DNA of 64,000 nucleotides, taken from positions 496,001 through 560,000 of the forward strand of contig NZ_JAMZEA010000006.1 of assembly GCF_024172125.1 (NCBI RefSeq). Direction: 5' to 3'. Position numbers and translations under genes: made by a program. Origin of the DNA: Actinomadura rupiterrae (GTDB lineage: Bacteria > Actinomycetota > Actinomycetes > Streptosporangiales > Streptosporangiaceae). Positions within the stretch are counted from its first letter, which is position 1, and every line of letters begins with the position of its first letter. The notes below the pieces were generated by a model. That model worked only from the letters and a program-made list of their open reading frames with translations, searched no databases and had not been told where the DNA came from. Below, piece after piece: positions 32,494 to 40,291 of the stretch.

Positions 32494-33408
32494 ATGCCGC
32501 TGTCCCACCGCGTCCCCGACCTGGCCGCCCTGGAGCTGCTGCTCGCGGTGGTCCGGCTGGGCAGCGTGGGGCGCGCGGCGGGCGAGCTCGGCGTGACCCA
32601 GCCCGCCGCGTCCGCGCGGATCCGGTCGATGGAGCGGCAGCTCGGCATGCCGCTGCTGGAGCGCTCGCCGCGCGGGTCGCGGCCGACCGAGGCGGGCGCG
32701 CTCGTCGCCGAGTGGGCCCAGCAGGTGGTGGACGCGGCGCACGCGCTGGACGCCGGTGTCGAGGCGCTGCGGGAGAAGCGCGAGGGCAAGTTGCGCCTGG
32801 TCGCCAGCCTGACCGTCGCCGAATACCTGATGCCGGGCTGGCTGGTGGCGTTGCGCGAGGCGCGTCCGGACACCGCGGTGACCTTGCGGGCGGCCAACTC
32901 GACCGCTGTGGCCGAGCTCGTGCGCGCGGGGGAAGCGGACCTCGGGTTCGTGGAGGGAGCGCGCAAACCCACCGGTCTGAGCGGTGCCGTCGTGGCCAAT
33001 GACCGTCTCGTCGTGGTTGTCGCGCCCCGGCATCCGTGGGCGCGGCGCAAATCCGGGATCACGCCGGAGGAGCTGGCCACGACGCCGCTGATCCTGCGCG
33101 AGGAGGGGTCCGGGACGCGCGAGGTCCTCGATCGGGCGCTCGCGGCGCACGGCGGGGCGGCCGCGCCGATGCTCCAGCTCGCGTCCACCACGGCGCTCAA
33201 GGGGTCGGCGGTGTCGGGCGCCGGGCCGGTCGTGGTGAGCGAGCTGGCCGTCGCCGACGAGCTGGCGCGGGGACGCCTGGTGGAGGTGCCGGTGCGGGAG
33301 CTGGATCTGTCGCGCCCGCTGCGGGCGGTCTGGCCTGCGGGAACCCGCCCTACCGGCCCGGCCCGCGACCTGCTGTCCCTCTGCCGGAGCCCGTCCGCAG
33401 CGTCCTAG
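32494..33408 (+). CDS. LysR-family transcriptional regulator
   Basis: A 304-residue LysR protein with an N-terminal winged HTH (GSVGRAAGELGVTQPAASAR; residues 22-45) and a periplasmic-binding-like effector domain with LRLVASLTVAEYLMPGWL. It resembles the YwfK/CysL-like subgroup linked to anion metabolism, but the ligand is not determinable. It diverges from the TDT transporter 94 bp away and probably regulates it through the GCCATAA dyad. Confidence 0.9.
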   Translation: MPLSHRVPDLAALELLLAVVRLGSVGRAAGELGVTQPAASARIRSMERQLGMPLLERSPRGSRPTEAGALVAEWAQQVVDAAHALDAGVEALREKREGKLRLVASLTVAEYLMPGWLVALREARPDTAVTLRAANSTAVAELVRAGEADLGFVEGARKPTGLSGAVVANDRLVVVVAPRHPWARRKSGITPEELATTPLILREEGSGTREVLDRALAAHGGAAAPMLQLASTTALKGSAVSGAGPVVVSELAVADELARGRLVEVPVRELDLSRPLRAVWPAGTRPTGPARDLLSLCRSPSAAS

Positions 33409-33435
33409 CCTGGGCGTTGCGGGCCGCGTGGCGGG

Positions 33436-34011
33436 TCAGGCGGCCTGGACGAACTGGATCTCCAGCTGGATGGCGATGCTGTCGCCGAGGACCATCTTGT
33501 CGCCCTGGAGCGGGATGTTGAACTCGATCCCGAAGTCGCGGCGGCTGATCTCGGTGGTCGCGGTGAAGCCCGCGCGGACGCCGCCCCACGGGTCCTCGCT
33601 GACGCCGTGGTACTCGGCCAGCAGCCGGACGGGCCGGGTGACGCCGCGGACGGCCAGCTCGCCGTCCACGTGGAAGCGGGGCGTGCGGGCGCGGCGGCCG
33701 ACCGTGGCGCGCTCCACGCCGGTGGAGGTGAAGGTCATCCGCGGGTGCCGCTCGACGTCGAGGAAGTCCGGGGAGCGGACGTGCGCGTCCCGGTCGGCGT
33801 TGCGGGTGTCGAGGGAGGCGAGCTGGATCTCCGCGCGCGCGGACGAGCCGAACGGGTCGTCCGCGATGTGCGCCTCGCCGGCGAAGTCGGGGAAGCTCCC
33901 GCGCACGGTGGTCATCAGGTGCCGGACGGTGAAGGTGATCTCGGAATGGGCGGGGTCGATCGTCCAGCGACCGGCCACCAATCCGGGCGCCATGGCATCC
34001 AGCGTCAACAT
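33436..34011 (-). CDS. YceI-family lipocalin-like protein
   Basis: A 191-residue YceI-domain protein spanning nearly its whole length. Typical segments are GRWTIDPAHSEITFTVRHLM, SPDFLDVERHPRMTF and ISRRDFGIEFNIPL. YceI proteins are beta-barrels binding polyisoprenoids or amphiphilic molecules. No signal peptide is seen, so the protein is likely cytosolic, as for most actinobacterial YceI copies. It converges with the LysR gene, 28 bp apart. Confidence 0.9.
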   Translation of the reverse strand: MLTLDAMAPGLVAGRWTIDPAHSEITFTVRHLMTTVRGSFPDFAGEAHIADDPFGSSARAEIQLASLDTRNADRDAHVRSPDFLDVERHPRMTFTSTGVERATVGRRARTPRFHVDGELAVRGVTRPVRLLAEYHGVSEDPWGGVRAGFTATTEISRRDFGIEFNIPLQGDKMVLGDSIAIQLEIQFVQAA

Positions 34012-34110
34012 TCCCCCAAATGTCTACATTTCACGCGGCGCACGCGAATCTACCGCAGAACACCCAGGGCGGGGGCGCAACGTGACCGCGCCCACCTGCG
34101 CGGTTACCGG

Positions 34111-34172
34111 TCCCGGCCGCATGTCCGTGCCCGTCCCGGCCGCGTGTCCGTGCCCGTCCCGGCCGCATGTCC
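34111..34172 (+). repeat. 23-bp tandem repeat upstream of the stress protein
   Basis: Units at 34111-34133 and 34134-34156 and a partial one to 34172 share TCCCGGCCGCATGTCCGTGC (one base differs). They end 28 bases before the universal stress protein start and so probably lie in its promoter or leader. Confidence 0.88.
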
Positions 34173-34199
34173 TCCCGATGTTCGGGAAGGACCAGGAAC

Positions 34200-35018
34200 G
34201 TGATCGGACAACATGTGCTGGCCGGGTACGCGACCGGCGCGGGCGGCCGCGACGCGCTGCGGCTCGCCCTGGCCGTGGTGGCCCACACCGGCGGCCGGCT
34301 GACGGTCGCGCACGTCCACCCGCCGGACCGTCCGGCCGCCGCGGGCGAGGCCCTGACCGTCCTGAAGCAGGCCGAGGAGCTGCTCGACGAGGCCGCGCCG
34401 GGGCTCGGCGCCGACTACGTCGCGCAGGAGGCGCGCGGGGTGGGGCGCGGGCTGTCCACGCTGGCCAGCCGGACGGGCGCGGACCTGATCGTGATCGGCT
34501 CGCCGGAGGGCGGCGCGCACGGCCGGGTCGCGATCGGCGCCGCCGCCGACAACCTGCTGCACGCGTCCCACGAGGCCGTCATGGTCACCCCGGCAGGCTA
34601 CGAACCACCCGAGAAGCTGGGCCGCCTCACCCTGTCCTACGTCCGGCGCCCCCAGGCGGACGAGGCGGTCCAGCGGACCGCGCAGGCCGCGGTCGCCCTG
34701 GACGTCCCGCTGCGGCTGATCACGCTCGCGGTCGGGGACGACGAGCCGCGCGGACGGCTCCGCGACGATCTGGCCCTGGCCATCCGCTTCGCGCAGGAGT
34801 CGTCCGGGCTGCCCGCCGAGCAGGTGACGGCCGAGGTGGCGGAGGGCGACGACGTGGCGGACGCCTTGGCGGACGTCCCGTGGCCCGAGGGGGAACTACT
34901 CGTTCTGGCTAGTTCTGAGGATGCGTCCGCCCACCAGGTCTTCCTAGGCGAGATGGCCCTCAAGGTGCTGCGGGCGGCTTCCTGCCCGGTTGCGGTGCTC
35001 CCGAGGGGCTACTCCTGA
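34200..35018 (+). CDS. Universal stress protein, tandem-domain
   Basis: A 272-residue protein with two Usp-like domains. The first (residues 1-130) has LAGYATGAGGRDALRLALAV and the nucleotide-loop-like DLIVIGSPEGGAHGRVAIG; the second (140-272) ends LGEMALKVLRAASCPVAVLP. The second domain lacks a good G-2x-G-9x-G(S/T) loop, so ATP binding there is doubtful. GTG at 34200 has AGGAACC/GGAAGG upstream. The role in stress survival is by family only. Confidence 0.86.
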   Translation: MIGQHVLAGYATGAGGRDALRLALAVVAHTGGRLTVAHVHPPDRPAAAGEALTVLKQAEELLDEAAPGLGADYVAQEARGVGRGLSTLASRTGADLIVIGSPEGGAHGRVAIGAAADNLLHASHEAVMVTPAGYEPPEKLGRLTLSYVRRPQADEAVQRTAQAAVALDVPLRLITLAVGDDEPRGRLRDDLALAIRFAQESSGLPAEQVTAEVAEGDDVADALADVPWPEGELLVLASSEDASAHQVFLGEMALKVLRAASCPVAVLPRGYS

Positions 35019-35138
35019 ACTAGTCATCGCCGCCGCGATCCGGATAGCCCAGGATGACCGTTTCACCCCGGACGACTTGCGGCCCCGAATTTACCTTCGC
35101 TACATTCCGTCGAGATCGTTACGTGACCTTGGAGCGTC

Positions 35139-36137
35139 ATGGACCCCATCGGCGGAAAGCTGCTCGACGTCGCCCGGAAGCAGGTCGGCTACCAGGCGAA
35201 GGACGACGGCTACTCCAAGTACGGGGAGTGGTACCGCACGTCGGTCGACGGCGACCACGACTCGTACTTCTCGACCGCGCCCTGGTGCGACATGTTCCTC
35301 GCCTGGGCCGCCCAGCAGGCAGGGGTCGCGGATCAAGTCGGCCAGTTCGCCTCGACGATCGACCACGCCAAGTGGTTCGAGAAGCAGGGCGCGTTCGGCC
35401 ACAAGCCCGAACCAGGCGCCCTGGTCTTCTTCGACTGGTCGGGCAGCGGCGACGTCGACCAGATCGACCACGTCGGGCTCGTCGAGTCGGTCGACGGCGA
35501 CTGCCTGCACACGATCGAGGGCAACACCGACGGGGGCCAGCTCATCCGGCACACCCGGTGCGACGACGGGATGGTCGTCGGCTACGGCTACCCCGGCAAG
35601 GTCAAGGGCGCGGAGAAGTACGCGCCCAAGCACGCCGGCCCCCCGGCGCCGGTGCAGCGCATCGGGGCCGCTCAGGACGCGGCCGTCCCGGCGGCCCGGC
35701 ACGTCCCGGCCCCGGCTCCGGCCTCGCACGACACGAACCTGCCCTCGCAGGAGGTCGTGATGGGCGGCGTCCTGGCGCTCATCCTCTGCGGGACGGTCGC
35801 GCTGACGGCCGGGAAGGCCGCCGCCGCGCGCGCCGCCGAGATGACGCCCGACCGCGCGCCCATCCGCGTCCGCAAGCGCGGCAAGCACCACCGCCCGGCC
35901 GCCCCGGTCGCGCTCCCCGCGGACGTCTCCCCCGCCGACCTGGTGGCCGCGACCACCGAGACCACGGTCATGCCCGCGCTCTCCCTCGCGGCCGCGCACG
36001 AGGCCGAGGACCGCGAGTTCTGGGGCCGCATCGCCCACCTCAAGGAGGACGAGGACCTGGCGTTCTGGGACGACCTGCACGCCGAGTCCACCCTGACCTC
36101 CACCCTCTCCCGCACCCTGGCCGCCGCCACCGACTGA
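35139..36137 (+). CDS. CHAP-domain protein with C-terminal membrane segment
   Basis: A 332-residue protein whose first ~160 residues form a CHAP amidase/endopeptidase domain. The catalytic Cys is C50 in TAPWCDMFLAWAA, His is H111 in DQIDHVGLVE, and a polar third residue is E127 or N129 in TIEGNTDGG. A Pro/Ala-rich linker leads to one transmembrane helix (about 207-223), then a positively charged RKRGKHHR and an acidic tail. There is no N-terminal signal peptide. By the positive-inside rule the C-terminus is cytoplasmic, so the CHAP domain would face outside only if the single helix inserts N-out. The domain suggests peptidoglycan cleavage. ATG at 35139 follows TTGGAG. Confidence 0.85.
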   Translation: MDPIGGKLLDVARKQVGYQAKDDGYSKYGEWYRTSVDGDHDSYFSTAPWCDMFLAWAAQQAGVADQVGQFASTIDHAKWFEKQGAFGHKPEPGALVFFDWSGSGDVDQIDHVGLVESVDGDCLHTIEGNTDGGQLIRHTRCDDGMVVGYGYPGKVKGAEKYAPKHAGPPAPVQRIGAAQDAAVPAARHVPAPAPASHDTNLPSQEVVMGGVLALILCGTVALTAGKAAAARAAEMTPDRAPIRVRKRGKHHRPAAPVALPADVSPADLVAATTETTVMPALSLAAAHEAEDREFWGRIAHLKEDEDLAFWDDLHAESTLTSTLSRTLAAATD

Positions 36138-36178
36138 CCCTTCCGGCGCGGACGTGAGGCACGCCGCGTGCCATCGAG

Positions 36179-36208
36179 TAGGCATCGCCTTCAGAGTTCC
36201 GCTAAAGT
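36179..36208 (+). promoter_or_regulatory. Promoter of tRNA cassette 3
   Basis: TAGGCA (36179-36184) and TAAAGT (36203-36208) are 18 bp apart, followed by GTCGCCG as in the other two tRNA cassettes. Confidence 0.62.
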
Positions 36209-36241
36209 TAACGACGTCGCCGGGGCCCACCCGGAGGACGC

Positions 36242-36313
36242 GCGGAAGTGGCTCAGTGGTAGAGCATCACCTTGCCAAGGTGAGGGTCGCGGGTTCGAAT
36301 CCCGTCTTCCGCT
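36242..36313 (+). tRNA. tRNA-Gly (GCC), copy 3
   Basis: A 72-nt tRNA like the other two but with two substitutions (GTGG for GGGG in the D-loop and TTCGAAT in the T-loop). Acceptor and anticodon are unchanged. Confidence 0.98.
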
Positions 36314-36341
36314 CTGAGAGGCCGTTCGCCGGTCTCGCTCT

Positions 36342-36412
36342 GGTGGAGTGGCCGAGAGGCGAGGCAACGGCCTGCAAAGCCGTGTACACGGGTTCAAATC
36401 CCGTCTCCACCT
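36342..36412 (+). tRNA. tRNA-Cys (GCA), copy 2
   Basis: This 71-nt tRNA is identical to that at 1129. It sits between tRNA-Gly and tRNA-Val as in cassette 1. Confidence 0.98.
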
Positions 36413-36462
36413 CTGCGCCGTGCACGCTTGGCAAGCGCACGAGGCATCCCTCGCAAGAGCCC

Positions 36463-36534
36463 GGGCGATTAGCTCAGTGGGAGAGCGCTACCTTGACACG
36501 GTAGAGGTCACTGGTTCAATCCCAGTATCGCCCA
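36463..36534 (+). tRNA. tRNA-Val (GAC), copy 3
   Basis: This 72-nt tRNA is identical to copies at 1204 and 8192. A terminator follows seven bases later. Confidence 0.98.
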
Positions 36535-36540
36535 CCACGA

Positions 36541-36565
36541 ACCCCAGGTCTGACCTGGGGTTTTC
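36541..36565. terminator. Intrinsic terminator, tRNA cassette 3 / exporter operon
   Basis: The ACCCCAGGT/ACCTGGGGT stem with a CTG loop is followed by TTTTCT. It ends right at the stop codon of the convergent ABC permease gene and probably serves both strands. Confidence 0.9.
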
Positions 36566-37411
36566 TCATTTACCCCACCGGTTCTGCGCCCGCACCGCGA
36601 GCGGCGCGAACACGATCAGCAGCCCGGCCGACCACAGCAGCACGGTGATCACGGGATGCTCCAGCGGCCAGGCCGGATGCGCCGTCCGGACGCCGGGATT
36701 GCCGAAGAGGACGCGCGCGGCGGCCGTGATCGCGCTCACCGGGTTCCAGTCGCAGACGAGCCGCAGCCACGCGGGCATCCCGCCCGTCGGGACGAACGCG
36801 TTGGACAGCATCGTCACCGGCAGGAACAGCGGCACCAGCTGGCCCGCGAGCTGCTCGTCGCGCACCACCAGGCCCAGGTAGGCGCCGAGCCAGCTCAGCG
36901 CGTACCGCACCAGGACGATCAGCAGGAACGCCGCGGCCGTGAGGGCCACGCCCCGGTGCGGCCGCCAGCCGACCAGCAGGCCCGTCCCGACCATGACCGC
37001 CAGGAGCGGCAGGCCGACGAGGGCGTCCGCGCCGGTCTGCCCGAACGGGACGGCCAGGCGCGCCATCGGCATCGAGCGGAAGCGGTCCATCACGCCCCGG
37101 GACGCGTCGGCGGCCATCCGCGTCATGACGCCTTGGGCGGAGGTGAAGACCACCATCGCGAACAGTCCGGGCATCAGGTACTCGCGGTAGTCGCCGCCGC
37201 CCGGCACGGCGATCGCGCTGCCGAAGACGTAGCCGAACAGCACGACCATGACCACGGGGAAGGCCAGCGCCGCGATGATCTGCCCAGGTTCGGCCCAGAG
37301 GCGGCCGATTTCGCGCCCGATCAGGGTCAGCCCGTCGCTGAGCAGGTCCCGCCCGTCGCCGAGCAGGGCTCGCCCGGCTGCGGGCACGTTGCGCGCTGTG
37401 GCGGTCGTCAT
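36566..37411 (-). CDS. ABC-2 type drug exporter permease (DrrB-like)
   Basis: A 281-residue integral membrane protein with six transmembrane helices of the ABC-2 family. Characteristic parts are FPVVMVVLFGYVFGSAI, the motif MPGLFAMVVFTSAQGV and NAFVPTGGMPAWLRLVCDWNP. With the coupled ATPase it would form a daunorubicin-resistance type exporter. Start ATG 37411 overlaps the ATPase stop (ATGA 37408-37411). The longer upstream frame is a shadow of the ATPase and TetR genes. Substrate unknown. Confidence 0.92.
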   Translation of the reverse strand: MTTATARNVPAAGRALLGDGRDLLSDGLTLIGREIGRLWAEPGQIIAALAFPVVMVVLFGYVFGSAIAVPGGGDYREYLMPGLFAMVVFTSAQGVMTRMAADASRGVMDRFRSMPMARLAVPFGQTGADALVGLPLLAVMVGTGLLVGWRPHRGVALTAAAFLLIVLVRYALSWLGAYLGLVVRDEQLAGQLVPLFLPVTMLSNAFVPTGGMPAWLRLVCDWNPVSAITAAARVLFGNPGVRTAHPAWPLEHPVITVLLWSAGLLIVFAPLAVRAQNRWGK

Positions 37412-38346
37412 GCGGACTCCTTCTGGGCGGTGAGGCGGAGGAAGACCTCGTCGAGGGTGGGGCGGCGCAGGCGGATGTCGGCCGCGGCGACGCCGGCGCG
37501 GTCCAGCTCGCGGACGATGTCGGCGAGGCGGTGGCCGCCGGGCAGCGGCACGCTGAGCCGGTCGCGGCCCGTCATCGCGGGGTCGGTCCCGGCCAGGCCG
37601 TGCAGGACGACCGCGGCCGGGCGGAGCCCGGACGGATCTTCCAGGACGACGTCGAGCCGGTCCCCGATTGCGGCCTTCAGCTCGTCGGGCGTGCCGCGCG
37701 CGATCACCCGCCCGCGGTCGATGACGGCGATGTCGTCGGCCAGCTGGTCGGCCTCGTCCAGGTACTGGGTGGTGAGCAGGACGGTCGTGCCGTCGCCTAC
37801 GAGGGCGCGGACGGCGCCCCAGATCTCGGCGCGTCCGCGCGGGTCGAGGCCGGTGGTCGGCTCGTCCAGGAAGAGCACCTTGGGACGCCGCAGGAGGCAG
37901 GTGATCAGGTCGAGCCGGCGGCGCATCCCGCCGGAGTAGCCGGCGACGCGGCGGTCGGCGGCGTCCGCGAGGCCGAAGCGGTCGAGCAGCTCGTCCGCGC
38001 GGGTGCGCGCCTCGCGGCGGGGCAGGTGGTGGAGGCGCCCGAACATGCGCAGGTTGGCGCGTCCGGTGAGCTTCTCGTCGACGGCGGCGTACTGGCCCGC
38101 GAGGCCGATCCGCTCGCGCACCTTCCGGGCGTCGCGGACGACGTCGTACCCGGCGACGGCCGCGCGTCCCGCATCGGGATCGGACAGGGTGGCCAGGATC
38201 CGGACGGCCGTCGTCTTGCCCGCGCCGTTCGGTCCGAGCAGGCCGCAGACCGTGCCCCTCGGCACGCTCAGGTCGAGTCCGCGCAGCGCGCGGGTGCCGC
38301 CGAAGGCCTTGTGCAGGCCCTCGGCGACGACGATCGGATCGGGCAT
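37408..38346 (-). CDS. ABC exporter ATP-binding protein (DrrA-like)
   Basis: A 312-residue ABC ATPase of the DrrA type. Walker A is GPNGAGKTTAVRIL, the signature YSGGMRRRLDLI, Walker B VLFLDEPTTGLDP, and the H-loop is replaced by the TTQYLDEADQ form usual for DrrA. The C-terminal ~80 residues carry the DrrA extension ending LRRPTLDEVFL. It is the first gene of a two-gene operon under the divergent TetR, with operator copies in the intergenic gap. Confidence 0.94.
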   Translation of the reverse strand: MPDPIVVAEGLHKAFGGTRALRGLDLSVPRGTVCGLLGPNGAGKTTAVRILATLSDPDAGRAAVAGYDVVRDARKVRERIGLAGQYAAVDEKLTGRANLRMFGRLHHLPRREARTRADELLDRFGLADAADRRVAGYSGGMRRRLDLITCLLRRPKVLFLDEPTTGLDPRGRAEIWGAVRALVGDGTTVLLTTQYLDEADQLADDIAVIDRGRVIARGTPDELKAAIGDRLDVVLEDPSGLRPAAVVLHGLAGTDPAMTGRDRLSVPLPGGHRLADIVRELDRAGVAAADIRLRRPTLDEVFLRLTAQKESA

Positions 38347-38358
38347 GGATCCTCCACT

Positions 38359-38445
38359 GGGTATGCTGTACGCAGAAAGTGAGGCTAGTTACCGGGTACG
38401 GCGTACGCAAGACGTTCCGCGAAATTTCTGGGTACTGCGTACGCA
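38359..38445. promoter_or_regulatory. Three tandem TetR operators
   Basis: Three 16-bp copies of GGGTAYNSYGTACGCA occur at 38359-38374, 38394-38409 and 38430-38445, all in the same orientation. Each has the inverted core GTAC/GTAT-N3-GTAC. Spacing is 35 and 36 bp. They fill the gap between the exporter ATPase start (38346) and the TetR start (38465). Confidence 0.85.
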
Positions 38446-38464
38446 ACTGGAGGGAGAGCGAGCG

Positions 38465-39190
38465 GTGCCGGACGCCGAGTACACCAACATCTGGATGCGT
38501 CCCGAACGCCCGGCGCGCGGGCCGAAACCCGCCTACAGCCGCGACCAGATCACCGAGGCGGCGATCCGGATCGCCGACGCCGAGGGGCTGGAGGCCGCGA
38601 CCATGCGGCGCATCGCCACCGAGATCGGCGCGGGCGCGATGTCGCTCTACCGCTACGTCCCGAGCCGCGACGACCTGCTCGAACTGACCGCCGACCGGCT
38701 GATGGGCGAGATCGACCTGGACGGCGTCCCGTCCGGCGACTGGCGTGCCGACCTGACCCGCTACGCCGACGGGCTGCGCGCGATGTGGCTGCGCCACCCG
38801 TGGATCGCGGGCGTGAACCGCTCGCTCCCAGGTTTCGGCCCCAACCAGCTGCAGCTGATCGAGCGGGTGATGGGCGTGCTCGACCCGCACGTTCCGGTCG
38901 ACGAGAACCTGGCGTTGATGGCCATCCTGAACGGCTACGTCGAGGGCGCCGCGCGCGACGAGGTCACCACGGCCGAGGAGATCCGCCGCAGCGGCCTCAG
39001 CGAGGACGCGTGGGCGGCGCGCGACCTGCCCTACATCCAGCGCCTCGTGGAGAGCGGCCGCTACCCGGTCTTCACCAAGATCGCGATGGACGCGCGCCAG
39101 CCGCGGATGAGCCGCGACGAGCAGTTCCGCCACGGCCTGGCGCGCGTCCTCGACTGCATCGAAGCCGCCCTCCCCACCCCGTCCGCCTAG
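38465..39190 (+). CDS. TetR-family repressor of the DrrAB-like exporter
   Basis: A 241-residue TetR protein with a TetR_C-type ligand domain as in Tet repressors. The HTH (SRDQITEAAIRIADAEGLEA, TMRRIATEIGAGAMSLYRYV) sits at residues 25-70 after a short basic N-terminus. GTG 38465 has GGAGGGAG upstream. It should repress the divergent DrrAB-like operon and itself via the three GTAC operators. Its TAG stop overlaps the left end of the MITE-like element. Confidence 0.92.
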   Translation: MPDAEYTNIWMRPERPARGPKPAYSRDQITEAAIRIADAEGLEAATMRRIATEIGAGAMSLYRYVPSRDDLLELTADRLMGEIDLDGVPSGDWRADLTRYADGLRAMWLRHPWIAGVNRSLPGFGPNQLQLIERVMGVLDPHVPVDENLALMAILNGYVEGAARDEVTTAEEIRRSGLSEDAWAARDLPYIQRLVESGRYPVFTKIAMDARQPRMSRDEQFRHGLARVLDCIEAALPTPSA

Positions 39191-39404
39191 CCTGTGTTTC
39201 AAAGTCCCGGCCCACTGCGCTCGCCTAGCGGCGTGTTTACGCAGTCCCGGCGCACTGCGCTCGCCTAGCGGCTCGCTCCGTGACCGTGCCTGGGCGAACG
39301 CGGCATCGCTTCGCGATCAGCGCGGTGCCGCTCGCCTCCGGCGTCGCGGCACCGCGCTGGTCACGCGTTCGCGCGCATAGCCGAGGCCACTTCGAAACAA
39401 GCCC
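39190..39404. mobile_element. Putative MITE-like element, 215 bp, TA-flanked
   Basis: The ends are imperfect inverted repeats: left GCCTGTGTTTCAAAGT and right complement GGGCTTGTTTCGAAGT (11 of 16 identical; right end GGGCTTGTTT resembles the IS5 end GGGCCTGTCT at 6530). It is bounded by TA at 39188-39189 and 39405-39406. Inside are a 39/40-bp direct repeat (39194-39232 and 39233-39272) and an extended hairpin: an 18-pair stem (39315-39332 region with 39345-39362) plus outer arms GCGAACGCG/CGCGTTCGC at 39294 and 39364. No coding capacity. Confidence 0.5.
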
Positions 39405-39485
39405 TAGCCCCGCGCGCGCCCGCTCGGACGCCGGAGCACAGCCGCATAAGGTTTGCGTGCTGGAGCGCAGGGCGGACGGCTGGTC

Positions 39486-39566
39486 GGGACGCGTTGGATC
39501 GGCGCTCAGCCTGGGACGCGTTGGATCGGCGCTCAGCCTGGGACGCGTCGGATTGGCGCTCAGTCC
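39486..39566 (+). repeat. Three 27-bp tandem repeats
   Basis: Units at 39486-39512 and 39513-39539 are identical, starting GGGACGCGTTGGATCGG and ending CGCTCAGCCT; a third at 39540-39566 differs at a few bases. They lie just beyond the 3' end of the minus-strand TetR gene. Confidence 0.92.
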
Positions 39567-39582
39567 ATGCCTGAGCGCGGGG

Positions 39583-40209
39583 TCAGGGCGCGGCCGGGGC
39601 CGCGTTCAGGGCGCCGTTGAGGAAGACGTCGATGGCGGCCTCGATGGGGAGGGTTGTCTCGCCGACCGGGCGGGACCGGCTGAAGGCGAGGCCCATGAAC
39701 ATCGCGGCGATCTGGTCCGGCGGGAGGCGCAGGGCGTCGCGCTCGGGCTCGAAGAGCTCGGCGATCGCTTCGAGGGTGCGCTCCATGGCCGCGCCGCGGT
39801 CGAGGCCCGCTTCGGCCTGCGCGCCGCCGCCGTGGGCGCCGCGCTCCTTGCGTCCGGTGGCGAACAGGGCGCCGATGACCATGCCCATGCGGGCGAGGTA
39901 GGCGTCGATCGCCGCGACGGCCTCGGTGAGCCGCTCGGCGAGCGGGCGCTCCAGGGAGATCTCGCCGATCTCGTTCAGCACGTGGTCGTTGCGCAGCACC
40001 TCGGCCACGCAGGCGTCGAGCAGCGCGTCCTTGTCGGCGAAGACGCGGAAGATCGTCGCCTCGCCGATGCCGGCGGCGCGGGCGATCTGGCCGGTGGTGA
40101 CGGCGGTGCCGTGCTCGGCGACCAGCGGCAGCGCGGTCCGCACGATCATCTCCCTGCGCTCCTCGGGGCTCATGCCGGGGGCCCTGCGGCGGGTGGGTGT
40201 GGTCTCCAT
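39583..40209 (-). CDS. TetR-family transcriptional regulator (autorepressed)
   Basis: A 208-residue TetR protein with HTH at residues 15-60 (TALPLVAEHGTAVTTGQIAR, then GIGEATIFRVFADKDALLD). The C-terminal domain is all-helical. Its own promoter has the operator exactly in the -35/-10 spacer, and the predicted transcript start coincides with the ATG, so translation is probably leaderless. No exporter is adjacent on its strand; the only divergent unit is the sulfur operon, which may be coincidental. Confidence 0.9.
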   Translation of the reverse strand: METTPTRRRAPGMSPEERREMIVRTALPLVAEHGTAVTTGQIARAAGIGEATIFRVFADKDALLDACVAEVLRNDHVLNEIGEISLERPLAERLTEAVAAIDAYLARMGMVIGALFATGRKERGAHGGGAQAEAGLDRGAAMERTLEAIAELFEPERDALRLPPDQIAAMFMGLAFSRSRPVGETTLPIEAAIDVFLNGALNAAPAAP

Positions 40210-40216
40210 GCCGACC

Positions 40217-40246
40217 AGAGTACGGAGTGAGCACTCACTCCGTCAA
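40217..40246 (-). promoter_or_regulatory. TetR promoter with operator in its spacer
   Basis: On the minus strand, -35 TTGACG (40246-40241) and -10 TACTCT (40222-40217) have an 18-bp spacer. The palindrome GGAGTGAGCACTCACTCC (40224-40241) fills this spacer, an arrangement for tight autorepression. Confidence 0.78.
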
Positions 40247-40250
40247 GCTC

Positions 40251-40268
40251 GGAGTGAGTGCTCACTCC
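40251..40268. promoter_or_regulatory. Second TetR operator
   Basis: GGAGTGAGTGCTCACTCC repeats the first operator in its 8-bp half-sites (GGAGTGAG/CTCACTCC). It is 27 bp centre to centre from the first and 23 bp upstream of the -35 box of the sulfur operon promoter. Confidence 0.8.
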
Positions 40269-40291
40269 GGCATATTTCCCTACTTTTTTGG

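Noticed and set aside
35019..35138. Cyclic di-AMP riboswitch upstream of the CHAP gene
   Set aside because: Such riboswitches often precede actinobacterial wall hydrolases, but the 120-bp gap lacks the conserved GGGAACC/CCGAGAGG-type blocks.
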